From positions 4,126,001-4,190,000 of the forward strand of contig CM056573.1 in the NCBI GenBank assembly GCA_029721435.1: 64,000 nt of DNA. The letters run 5' to 3'. A program made the translations under genes and the position numbers. The notes below the pieces were generated by a model. That model saw only the letters and a program-made list of their open reading frames with translations, made no database searches and had not been told where the DNA came from. The DNA is from Gymnothorax reevesii. Taxonomy: Eukaryota > Chordata > Actinopteri > Anguilliformes > Muraenidae. Below, piece after piece: positions 24,877 through 35,962 of the stretch. Position 1 is the first letter of the stretch. Every line of letters begins with the position of its first letter.

Positions 24877-25534
24877 TGTGAGATATGATCTGGAACCAAA
24901 TGCAAGGACACGGGATTCCAAAAATGAGGAGCTTTATTGAGTAAGGGGGATAACCCCCGCAGAGAAGATAGAAACAGTACAGAGTCCGCAATCCAAAACT
25001 CAAATTCCAATGGGACAGAGCAGAGTTCGTAACCAGGGCACCAATCACAAAAATCATAGTCGGCAGAAACAGATCCGGTACACAGGCGAAGGTTTGTGGG
25101 AGAAGCAAACTCATAAGCCAAAGGACAGTGCATATCGTAATTAGGGCAGCAATCCACAAAATCAAGGTCGGGCAGAAATAGGTCAAAATACACAGATTCA
25201 ACAGTAATCCAAATGGGCAAACAAAAAATCAGAAGTCGAAATTTCAGGATCAGAAACTCAATGAGTACAAGGCGAGGAAACAGCAGCACAGGTAAACAAG
25301 GGAAACGATCTGATGGAGAATGGCTGTGAAAAGACACCTGATATACACTTCTGGGGAGATCACATGGGGAGAAACACAGGAGCAGGAAGTCAGACTGATT
25401 ACAAGGGGAAGGCACATGAGGGAGAACCTAATCACATGAAATTGGCCAAAGCCAAAACGTGGACAGGGAACACGAGACATTCCTATAAATAAACATACGG
25501 CTCCAGGCCCGGAGTTTCTAGCGTGTCTAAGGTA
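24877..25534 (-). repeat. truncated gypsy LTR (3' portion)
   Basis: It shares the TGTGAG end, the GTCCGCAATCCAAAA block, the CACCAATCACAAAAA block and GGCTCCAG...GGAG with the LTR at 61161-62284, in the same minus orientation. It stops at about 25534, where Tc1-type sequence begins. The short reading frames here are LTR sequence, not genes. Confidence 0.7.
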
Positions 25535-25772
25535 CACCTGTGCACTAATCATGGTGTCTGATGAGCATCTTGATGTGGCACACCTGTGAGGTGGGATGGA
25601 TTGTCTCAGCAAAGCAAAAGTGCTCACTATCACACATTTAGACAGATTTGTGAACAATGTTTGAGAGAAATGGTAATATTGTGTATCTGGAATGAATTTT
25701 AGATCTTTGAGTCCATCTCATGACAAATGGGAGCAAAAACAGAAGTGTTGCGTTTATATTTTTGTTGAGTGT
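25535..25772 (-). mobile_element. terminal fragment of another Tc1-type family
   Basis: The terminal bases read TACACTCAACAAAAATATAA on the minus strand, followed by A-rich sequence and a GGTGTGCCACATC block. This is the terminus of a Tc1 family well known in fish and lamprey. Only about 240 bases remain. Confidence 0.6.
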
Positions 25773-26590
25773 ACAAGTTTTAACTTGCATTTCCAGATGC
25801 AGTGACTAACTCTATTGACTCGATCCTGAGCACATGCAATGATTTCCATGACAGAAAACTGACCTTATTTTAATGCAGAGCCGCCTGAGGGCCTGAAGTT
25901 TGTGGCCGTTCACTATTTGTTTTCCACTGCATCCCTTGCATACAGAGATGTCTCCAAATTCCCTGAATCTTTTAATTATACTTTGTAACATTGAGGGAAA
26001 AAAAATCCCCAAATTGTTTGCAATTTTACATTGATAAACTTTATTCTTGAATTTTGAAACAATTTGTCCATGCAGGCTTTCACACAGGGGTGAAGCTCTC
26101 ACCATCTTTCCTTCTGAAAGACCTTTTATACCCAATTATGTTACGACTAACGCCTACTAACCCCTTTGCGTAGAATACAAATGATGCCAATTTTTCCTGC
26201 CGTGTTTCAGCCTATTTAGGCTTTTTAGCTCAGTATTGGTGTCACAGAGACTGTGGAAAATAATTCCAAGACTTTGGGAAAGTCAAAGGCCCAAAGGTGT
26301 GAACCTAATTAGCTGTGAGATGTTCCAACAAGTGTATTTATTTCACATAGTACAACTTTTATAGTCTATTGTTGCTGCTGTCCCAACCTTTTTGAAATGT
26401 GTTGCTGGCAGCAAATTCAAAACGAGCAAATATTTTTCAAAAAATATAATTTCTCAGTTCAAATATCTAATATGGTGTCTTTGTACTGTTTTTAATAAAA
26501 TTTATGGTTTAAGTGGTTTGCAAATCACTGCATTCTGTTTTTATTTACATTTTACACAGCATCCTAACTTTTTTGGAAATGGGGTTGTTG
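25773..26590 (-). mobile_element. Tc1-like remnant (family of 34.3 kb), truncated
   Basis: The minus frame 25812-26135 aligns with the N-terminal half of the transposase at 34513-35508 (compare KRFREFGDI with KRFRESREI). The right end has the matching inverted terminus, TTTGCAAATCACTGCATTCTG through TTGGAAATGGGGTTG. The catalytic part is missing. Confidence 0.7.
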
Positions 26591-27904
26591 ATTTATATAG
26601 CATGAAAAGTATAAGCATAATGGTAAGTGCAATTTACAATGTGTTTGCATGTTGGCTTTTGAAAATCATTTTTTTTAAATGGCAAAAAAATAAAAAATCA
26701 AAACAACTTTTCTGGAGGTCTAACTGGTTAAAGATTTTGTGAAACCAGGTCTAGTTTATCATTATGACCCTGAACTGTTTACCAGGGCATGTACTAGCAA
26801 AGGAAGTGTTTGCAATAAATTTAAAGAAGTGAATACCTTAACTTGATATTTTGGCCATAAAAACTACTTGACAATCAAGATTGGATGTCTCCAAAGGATA
26901 CTGAAAGATAATATTGATGTGATTTGCTAATGATACATGAGTAAACTGATCATTTGACTGACTTACATGAATCCCATAGCGCTTACGCTTCCATTAGGGT
27001 GTGAGAGGTTAGAGGGATTTTTTGTGTTTCCTCTCTTCTCACCGCACTGTATTTAGGAAGGACAATCAAAAAATGTGTTTCAAAAAATCAACATGAGTCA
27101 GTATAACCTTAAATCAATGCACTGTGATCAATCGTTGTTTCAGTATTGTATTTTATTGTGATAACCTGGCTGTTTTATGGCCTTATTAGAGTAGGAGCTC
27201 GCCGGAAGAGAAAGCCGAGAGATTTTACCAAAGACTCCATTGTTAACACTCTGAAACGGTGACACAACAATGGATTTGCAAGTTGATTTTATACTTTCAG
27301 GTGTGGCAGTGGGTTAAAGTTGAAAATGAACTTGTAACTTAAAGCCTGGTCAATAGTTTCAGCTGACTCTCCTGCAGTATATTCCATCTGTCAACTGAAT
27401 ACTTCTGACTGAGCAGTGAATTTTAGAGAAAAAAATAGAGTCTGATGAGTATTTCAAGAAGTAATAATGCCATGATGATGTAATATATTACCACCGTGCT
27501 GCAGAATTTTGGCCAGTGTTTTCCAGCCCTGCTCCTGGACTACCTGCCCAACACATTTATCCATCTCCCTGACCTGACTTGATCTGACTCCGTTCAGCTC
27601 ATAATTCAGCAGGGTTGGGAAACAGTGTTTTTGGCAACAAAAAACATCAGTGAATCTTTTTGATGTGATTTATTTGGCCACAGTACACCCCAGTTACATG
27701 GATTCCCTAATGTTGACCTTGCAAAATCCATGATGATTCAGGAAATACACAAACTCCAATACATTCATGACACAGCTCTTTGCTCACCGCCTGCCTGGCA
27801 CTTTGGAGAGTCAGTCTGTAGTCAGGAGATATTTGTGTAAAGCTGGTTGTCGCAGATGTCCAAAACATTGTAATGATGTAAGTCAGATGAGCTTATGTCA
27901 TGGC
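26591..27904. other. intergenic, one short repeat-like block
   Basis: 27515-27620 (CCAGCCCTGCTCCTGGACTA and onward) resembles a common fish interspersed repeat. The remainder is unremarkable. Confidence 0.4.
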
Positions 27905-28820
27905 CTGTTTGTCCGTCGTTTGTCGTCATTCGGCGTCCGTAAACATTTTCTCCTCCAAAAACACTGGGCCTATGAAGCTGAAACTTGACAGGTACCTTCC
28001 TGCCCATGAGGACACCAAAGTTTGTTCAAGGCGTTCTGATCCGATTTCAAACGCGGCCATATTGAAAATCACATAATTGGCCATTTGAAAGCTATTTATG
28101 CACATATTCACCTGAAATTTGCTATGTAATTAGTACGTGGCAAGATACATCACATATCATACGGCTTTTTCCGTATTTCGAATTTTGACCTTGCTTTCAC
28201 CTTCAACTTTATACAACCCCTGTGAGTTACATTTAAATCTTTCAAAATCATCTACTCCGAAACTACTTGACCAATGAAGCTGAAACTTGACCAGTACCTT
28301 CCTGCCTATGAGGACACTAAGTTTTGTTCAAGGTGTTTTGATCCGATTTCAAACATGGCCGCCATGGCGGCCATATTTAAAATCACATAATTGGCCATCT
28401 GAAAGCTATTTATGCACATATTCAGCTGAAATTTGCTATGTAGGTAGTAAATAGCATACATCACATATAATACAGGTTTTTCCGTATTTTGAATGTTGAC
28501 CTTGCTTTGACCTTCAACTTTGTACGACCCCTCTAAGTTACACTGAAACCTTTAAAACTCTTCTTCTCCAAAACTACTTGACCAATGAAGCTGAAACTTG
28601 ACAAGTATCTTCGCATCCATTAGGACACTAAATTTGTTCAAGGCGCTCTGATTCAATTTTAAATATGGTCGCCATACCGGCCATATTTAAAATCACATAA
28701 CTAGCCATCTGAAAGCTATTTATGCATATATTAAGCTGACATTTGTCATGTAGGTAGTATGTAGCAAGATACATCACATGCCTATAAAAGGTTTTTCCGT
28801 ATTTCGAATTTTGACCTTTG
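27905..28820. repeat. tandem array, three units of about 305 bp
   Basis: GAAGCTGAAACTTGAC recurs at 27974, 28276 and 28587, spaced 302 and 311 bases. Each unit also has TTGTTCAAGG, an interrupted GGCCATATT, AAAGCTATTTATGCA and TTTTTCCGTATTT in the same order. The second unit contains the palindrome GCCGCCATGGCGGC. No coding signal. Confidence 0.85.
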
Positions 28821-29337
28821 ACCTTCAGCTTTAAACTTGCCCGAATAACGTAATTTTGATGTAACCATAGCTGATTCAGGTGAGGCCCTATTTTTCTGTA
28901 GTGAAATCAATATTTGGAAAGTTGCTGTCAATAAGTCTTCTAACAACATGGTATTGAGACAGTCTGACAAAATGGCTTGAAATCAAATTTAAAATACCAC
29001 TGTGTTACGCAGAGCTGACCAATCAACACAAACTCACAAACCTGTAGCACTCAGTGTAATAACCAATCATACAGATTATCTACAGTATGTAGCCTAAAAT
29101 CTACAATGGGAAAATTTTGTGCAGTGTAATGTCTTTTTTCGCATATATGTCACATACCAGGGAAATCCCTTTGAGATTGAAATCTCTTTTTTAAGGGAGC
29201 CCTGGGGGTTGAGGTGGGGAGGGAGAGGACAAGTTCCGCAGCCAATTAGATCAGGTTATGATTAGGTGGCAGGTCGAAAGAGCCAGGTTGAGACTTTAGC
29301 CATGACACCGGGGAACCCCCTACTCCTATCGATTAGG
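28821..29337. other. intergenic with a probable old repeat at 29155-29337
   Basis: TTGAGATTGAAATCTC and GGGAGCCCTGGGGGTT near 29170-29215 look like part of a fish interspersed repeat, cut by the element at 29338. Confidence 0.35.
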
Positions 29338-29935
29338 CAGGGTACACACACAAGGATTTTTTAAATCTGAAGAGATTTTCTATCTGCTACAGACCCCACA
29401 CATGAAGATAAAAAATCCGGCACTGAACAGTTTTGTTCGTACTCTGTGTGGTGTGCTCCGATAATCCCAACACAGCACACCACATGCACACAACGATTCT
29501 GCTCCACCACCGATCTAGAATCTAGTCCTCCAAGCCATAAATCTCGCGTGATCAAATGTGATCACACAGAAACAAAGAAGAAGAAACATATCAACAACAA
29601 ACACAAGACGCAACATGGAAGAGGACACACAAGAGGAGGGAGTGATGGTGGTCAGCTCGCTTCTTGATTGGCTACATTCCGTTTCACGTCACAATTCATG
29701 GAGTCATGACTCCGGAGTCGCCAGCTTTCCCCACACACATTATGATTCTTCGTCAGGCCCGACCCGTTTCGGACCCGATTATCGGGACAAATTCACTTTT
29801 AACACACCTCAGACCACAGGATAATCTTATCGGGTGATCTTACAAGACATAAGTTATTCTTCCGATTGTCATCGTTGGTCGGGAAGGGGAAAATCGGGGC
29901 AAAATCAACCAGATTATCTTTATGTGTGTAAGTGT
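29338..29935. mobile_element. MITE-like element
   Basis: The left end (CAGGGTACACACACAAGGATTTTTTAAATC) and the inverse of the right end (CTTACACACATAAAGATAATC) are similar but imperfect. The interior has no coding capacity beyond chance. The assignment rests on the paired termini and composition. Confidence 0.4.
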
Positions 29936-30205
29936 CATAGGATCTTTGGTGACCACAGTGAGTCAGGACCACGGGTTAACATCTCATCCAAAAGACAGCG
30001 TCTCCTTCAGTACAGTGGGTTCAGTACACTGCATTAGTCCACCAGATGGAAGATCACAACCTACTGCTCACCAACACCTCTTCCAGCAGCAGCTTGGTTT
30101 GCCCAGGTGGTCTCCCATCCAGGTACTGACCAAGCCCACACCTGCTTAGCTTCAGCCTCACAGCTGGAGCAGATTGAATGGTGGTGTGGCTGCTGTCCAG
30201 GATCA
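29936..30205 (-). repeat. SINE with a 5S rRNA-derived head
   Basis: On the minus strand 30100-30200 resembles 5S rRNA: AAGCTAAGCAGGTGTGGGCT, then GTACCTGGATGGGAGACCAC, the order and spacing of the 5S internal promoter region. The rest (left) is a tail of the type found in fish 5S-SINEs. It is too diverged to be a 5S gene. Confidence 0.65.
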
Positions 30206-30374
30206 CTGTTTCTCTCTCTCTCCTCCTCCCTCCCCCCCTGCTGTAGGTTCTCAGGCTCATGACTAAAATGCTGTCCTGCTGCCATGATTGATCTGCTGCC
30301 GGTGTGTTCTGTGCAGTAGCACACCTTCAGTGCCCCCCACCCCTCACACCAACCTTAGACAGTGAGATGTTTTC

Positions 30375-30530
30375 CTGCTCATTCTATAAGGGAGTTTTTC
30401 CTTGTCATTACACCCCATGATGCTCTTTGGGGTTCCTCTGATATTGATCTGACTTCAGTAAAGCTCTTTGTGATGAAATGCTTTGTTAAAAGTGCTATAC
30501 AAATAAAATTGAATCAAATTGAACTAAAAA
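30375..30530 (+). repeat. interspersed repeat tail with AATTGAA-type end
   Basis: It contains AAGCTCTTTGTGATGAAATG, AAAAGTGCTATACAAATAAA and a short (ATTGAA)-like end, a block shared by many fish retroposons. Confidence 0.5.
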
Positions 30531-32439
30531 ATCTGCCTTTAATATTGTCGTTAAATTCATCCTTCTGGTCTCTTAAATAAATTGTGCATCCTCCCCTGAC
30601 TTTTTGATTTAGGCCAGTGAGAAGTTTGCACCTGTATAATTCTGCTCTCAAACTCAAACAGCCGCTTATGATGTCCACACTATGCCCTCGAGAGGCCTGT
30701 CGGTGACATCTAATGCTGTTTTATGGCTTTTATTCACAGCTTCTAGGATTATCCTCTCATAAACTGCTCTTTTCTTCCTTGTCAACCAGTGGGGCATTCC
30801 CTTCTGACATCACCAGCAGTTTCCTTCTTCTTTAAGACTTTCCTACCAGATGTGATGAATATTTTCAGTTCTTATTCTGTCCCTCTTGCCACAGTTTTCT
30901 GGTCCTTTTGATGCATGTGCTTTTGAATCCTGTGTTATGTACTTAGAAGAAAACCAACGAGTCTGAGACCAGACCCTCACAGCTCATTTATGTGAGAACA
31001 ATTTTTGTATAAGAAAATCCCTTAACTTTTGCACCACTGAAATGGGGGAGTCAACGCAAAAACAGTTGCTTATGTATAGTAATATGACAAACACACATGA
31101 AAATACCAAGACATGAGAAATTCTTTTCAATATTGTCCCATATTTTTCTTTTAAAATCCCCAAATAAATATCATTAGTGCATCACATAGCAAATGATAAG
31201 ATTCCCATACCTATGAGGGGCATCATGCAATTTCAAAAATCAGCTTGTCTGTTTCAAGAAAAAAAAAATGTAATATTCAAATACTGATATAACAGTCAAT
31301 GATTACTCAGTGAAAATGAGCTCACGAAAGCTGACTTTGGAATCTTCAAAACATGCCTTCTTCAACCACACAGAGCTCTAGAACAGTGAATGATTTTGAA
31401 ACAGAAAAAACATTCCCCCCCAAAAACCAACTCTCCAAGAGATAACATGCTGCACTTCAATCCTAACTGAATAAATGGACAGCAGGGTAAATTTAGCTTA
31501 AAAGTTTCAAAACCTGCAATTCAGTCTATATAACTGAAATACCTGTGGCTTTTCCATGTCTGCCTCGCTGTCTGAGAGAGGAGGTGGACTGTTGGCAGGC
31601 TCAGTCAGGAAGAGATTTTGAGGCACGACTGACCATCTGCCACAACAAGCTTGCAACCAAATCAGAGGAATTTCATTACTAACATCACAGATGTCCTTCT
31701 ATTTTAAAGTTCTCTGCTTTCAAAATGCATCTCGTACATTGTTGTAACCAATCTAAGCCATATGAGGCCACTGTCTCGTATGTTTATCATTAAATCAGTG
31801 ATAACTCCCATTATACAGTACTGCACTACACAAAGACATAAAAACGAGAAAGATTGAGGAGATTAGATATGTTAGTATGATCAAGAATGGTATATTTCAT
31901 CACTGAAGACAGTTGTACATGAAAGCACATCCTTGTAGCTAAAGCAAGTTTATATGCATGTCTTTTTTCTCTCTCTCTCTGTTGGAGATTATATTGTCCA
32001 ACACCTGACTCCATTTGCACTTAATGTAGGAATTGAGAGCATATTTCCTGTTTTGAAAATAGAAACTGTGCCTCTCAGTGCGCTTCTGACTGATTATCAG
32101 TTAACTCTTCATTATACTCTGCCCTTCCATTCCAAATTACACCAACGTGACATACAGTGCAAATTTTTGGCCAACAGGTGGCAGTAAGACCAGATTGGCT
32201 TCCACCCCTTTCATTTTTCAGAGGCAATGCATTTATCAACAGTTACTCCCATGTTATCTTGGCAGGATAGAGAAGTACCAGATGGATGGCTTAATGGGGG
32301 TTTTCAGCAAGGAATATTATACACTTTCTGAGATTTTACACAGTGAGGTATTTACCAGCCGCAATGGCGTGGGCTAGTATTGTTTTCACATTTTGAGTTT
32401 GTGTAACCTTCATCTAAAGTGAATTTTAAGGGAAAAAAA
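30531..32439. other. intergenic, nothing recognised
   Basis: A+T-rich single-copy-looking sequence; no coding frame of note. Confidence 0.5.
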
Positions 32440-33830
32440 TCCCTGACTAAGATAATTTATTTTTTTTTCATAAAATCACCTGTTCCACAATTATTGGCAC
32501 CCCTAACAATTCTTAGGAAATAAATGTAATCAAAGTATTTCTGTCATTTCTATAGTAGTTTACAAAGTTGATCCTAGTTGAGTATCCAGGAACATTTAAT
32601 TAGTAATTCATCACTTCCTGTTTCCCTGGGGTATAAATATGACATGACGCAGAGGCCATTTCTCTTATCCACTCTTCACCATGGGAAAGACAAAAGAACA
32701 CACCATTCAAGTAAGGCTTATGTGTGTCGACCTTCACAAGTCAGGCAATGGCTACAAAAAAATAGCCACTCGCCTGCACCTGCCAATATCTACTGTCAGA
32801 GGAAGCATTAAGAAGTTTAAAACAACTGGAACAGTGGTAAACAAGCCTGGACAAGGACGCAGGGTTATTTTGCCACCACACACAGTGAGGAGGATGGTAA
32901 GAAAAATAAAAAGTTCTCCAAAGCACACTGTTAAAGAATTGCAACAAATGGTAGCATCTTGGGGTCACAAAGTCTCCAAAAAAACCATCAGGCACTATCT
33001 ACATGCCAACAAGCTGTTTGGGAGGCATGCACGGAAAAAACTTTTCTCACTCACAGTCATAAACGCAAATGTCTGGAGTTCGCTAAGCAGTACTGGGACT
33101 TCAACTGGGACTGTGAGCTTTGGTCAGATGAGACCAAGATAGAGCTTTTTGGCAACAAACACTCTATGTGAGTCTGGCGGGAGACAAAAGATGAGTATGC
33201 AGAAAAGCACCTCATGCCCACAGTGAAGTATGGAGGAGGATCGGTGATGCTGTGGGCCTGTTTCTCTTCCAGAGGCCCTGGGAACCTTGTTAGGGTTCAT
33301 GGCATCATGAAAGCTTTGATACCAGGACATTTTAAATCAAAATCTGGTGGTCTCTGCCCAAAAGCTGAAGATGGGTCGTCACTGGGTCTTTCAGCAAGAT
33401 AATGACCCTAAACGTGGCCAAATCTACACAGAAATGGTTCACCAGACGCAGAATCAAGCTCCTCCCATGGCCAGCTCAGTCCCCAGACCTCAACCCCATT
33501 GAAAACCTGTGGAGTGAGCTGAAGAGGAGAGTGCAGAGGAGAGGACCCAGGTCGCTGGATGATTTAGAGAGATTGTGCAGAGAGGAATGGTGAAAGATCC
33601 CTCTTTCTGTATTCTCCCATCTTGTGAAACATTATAGGAGAAGATTAGGTGCTCTTTTGTTGGCAAAAGGGGGTTGTACAAAGTATTAACATCAGGGGTG
33701 CTAATAATTGTGGCACACATGATTTGATGTAAAAGAATTATTTCTTAATGTGGGATTTTTTTGCCACTGAATAAATGCACTTGAATTAAAGGTTTGATTT
33801 TCCTCTTTTTTCATTGTAGTCCTATATTAT
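32440..33830 (+). mobile_element. Tc1-like transposon
   Basis: The block CCACAATTATTGGCACCCCT near 32495 recurs inverted near 33695 (AGGGGTGCTAATAATTGTGG), bracketing a transposase-like region on the plus strand. The outer limits are approximate. Confidence 0.75.
32681..33593 (+). pseudogene. Tc1-like transposase, frameshifted
   Basis: The ATG at 32681 opens MGKTKEHTIQVRLM with a paired-type DNA-binding region. The frame shifts near 33030-33050, continues as CELWSDETKIELFGN (first catalytic Asp), meets TGA at 33169, then passes FQQDNDPK (second Asp) and shifts again near 33412 before [15 protein letters not shown] (third Glu). All three catalytic residues survive, but at least two frameshifts and one stop break the gene. 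Confidence 0.85.
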
Positions 33831-34292
33831 TTAGAAAAGAACTGAATTTATCAGAAGCTAAAGAATACATCTTCAGCAGGGCTGGGAAGCCTCGTTCTGT
33901 GCGTTGTCTGGGCCAATATTTTGCTGTTTTCCTATAGGGCAAATATAACTTAAACTAAGGGGGCAGAAATGGCGCTGGGCCTGCAGAGACCTGATTTCTA
34001 AACTTTGCTCCTGTGGTTATAAGCTTTTTCAAAGGTTTGAAATTGCCATCTGTAGAAAACGACATACAAATGTTAGACTTGGGTCCTCGCAATATGTCGA
34101 TGTCTGATATATGGCAGCTGCAAATAGCAATGTTTTGGGGTAAGAGGCATTTATTTTACATTTCTTTCGAGTATGTAACTTTACATTTCATTTTTGTTGT
34201 AGCCTATAGTACCTGTGAGGGCTGATGCAGTACTTACTTTTATAAGAAAACATTAAATAGTTGAATTGTATAGTTTGTATTGTGATGTACAA
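33831..34292. other. spacer between two Tc1 copies
   Basis: No feature recognised. Confidence 0.5.
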
Positions 34293-35838
34293 AACCCAAA
34301 ACCAGTGAAGTTGGCACATTAAGTAAATCGTAGATAAAAACAGAATACAATGATTTGCAAATCCTTTTCAACTTATATTCAATTGAATACACTGCAAAGA
34401 CAAGATGTTTAATGTTCAAACTGAGAAACTTTATTTATTTATTTTTTTCCAATAATCATTAACTTAGAATGGCACAGGGGCATTTTTACCACTGTATTAC
34501 ATCGCCTTTCCTTTAAACGACACTCAGTAAACGTTCGGGAACTGAGGAGGCCAATTTTTGAAGCTTTTCAGGTGGAACTCTTTCCCATTCTTGCTTGATT
34601 TACAGCTTAAGTTGTTCAACAGTCCGGGGTCTCCGTTGTCGTATTTTACGCTTTATAATGCACCACACATTTTCAATGGGAGACAGGTCTGGACTACAGG
34701 CAGGCCAGTCTAGTATCCGCACTCTTTTACTACGGATCCATCCTGTAGTAACACGTGCAGTATGTGGCTTGGCATTGTCTTGCTGAAATAAGCAGGGGCA
34801 TCCATGAAAAAGACGTTGCTTGGATGGCAACATATGTTGCTCCAAAACCTGTATGTACCTTTCAGCATTAATGGTGCCTTCACATATGTGTAAGTTGCCC
34901 ATGCCTTGGGCACTAATACACCCCCATACCATCACAGATGCTGGCTTTTGAACTTCGCGCCTATAACAGTCCGGATGGTTCTTTTCCTGTTTTGTCCGGA
35001 GGACACAACGTCCACAGTTTCCAAAAACAATTTGAAATGTGGACTCAGTAGACCACAGAACACTTTTCTACTTTGCATCAGCCCATCTTAGATGAGCTTG
35101 GGCCCAGTGAAGCCGGCGGCGTTTCTGGGTGCTGTTGATAAATGGCTTTCGCTTTCCATTGTAGAGTTTTAACTTGCACTTGCAGATGTAGCGACGAACT
35201 GTGGTTACTGACAGTGGTTTTCTGAAGTGTTCCTGAGCCCTTGTGGTGATGTCCTTTACACACTGATGTCGGTTTTTAATGCAGCGCCGCCTGAGGGATC
35301 GAAGGTCACGGGCATTCAATGTTGGTTTTCGGCCTTGTCGCTTACGTCCAGTGATTTCTCTAGATTCTCTGAACCTTTTGACGATATTACGGGCCGTAGA
35401 TGATAAAATCCCTAAATTTCTTGCAATAGCTCGTTGAGGAATGTTGTTTTTAAACTGTTCAACAATCAGCTCAGGAATTTGTTCACTAAGTGGTGACCCT
35501 CGCCCCATCCTTGTTTGTGAATGACTGAGCATTTCAGGGAAGCTGCTTTTATATCCAATCATGGCACCCATCTGTTCCCAATTAGCCCGTTCACCTGTGG
35601 GATGTTCCAAATAAGTGTTTGATGAACATTCCTCAACTCTCTCAGTCTTTTTTGCCACTTGTGCCAGCTTTTTTGAAACATTTTGCAGGCATCAAATTCT
35701 AAATGAGCTAATATTTGCAAAAAATTACAAAGTTTACCTGTTCAAACATTAAGTAACTTGTCTTTGCAGTGTATTCAATTGAATATAGGTTGAAAAGGAT
35801 TTGCAATTCATTGTATTCTGTTTTTATTTACGATTTAC
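34293..35838 (-). mobile_element. Tc1-like transposon, right terminus replaced by AC repeat
   Basis: The left terminus (ACAAAACCCAAAACCAGTGA) and a subterminal block of about 75 bases recur inverted at 35743-35838. The right copy stops at CGATTTACA and runs straight into an AC microsatellite, so roughly the last 40 bases of the expected inverted repeat are missing. It is the sister copy of 1449-3363. Confidence 0.85.
34513..35508 (-). pseudogene. Tc1-like transposase with two in-frame stops
   Basis: From the ATG at 35508 to the stop at 34513 the frame is 332 codons with no indel, the usual Tc1 length. The N-terminus has two helix-turn-helix-like regions (residues about 8-110). FQQDNAKPH (second Asp) and [11 protein letters not shown] (third Glu) are kept. 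Stops interrupt at 35068-35070 (TAG) and 34600-34602 (TAA), and the first catalytic Asp of the WSDES motif is Thr. The nearly complete frame suggests a younger copy than the others. Confidence 0.9.
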
Positions 35839-35962
35839 ACACGCACACGCTCACACACACTCACGCACGCACGCATGCACGCACACACACACACACGCGC
35901 GCGCACACGCACGCACGCACGCGCACACGTGCACGCGCACACACACACGCACACACACACAC
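35837..35962. repeat. (AC)n-type microsatellite with ACGC variants
   Basis: 125 bases of alternating purine-pyrimidine sequence (AC, GC, CACG) adjoin the Tc1 right end. Confidence 0.95.

Noticed and set aside
24873..25657. Minus frames of 135-180 codons as a membrane protein
   Set aside because: The sequence aligns with the gypsy LTR and a Tc1 end; hydrophobic residues follow from base composition.
30100..30200. A functional 5S rRNA gene
   Set aside because: Similarity covers only part of 5S with many changes and continues into SINE sequence; no T-run terminator is in place.
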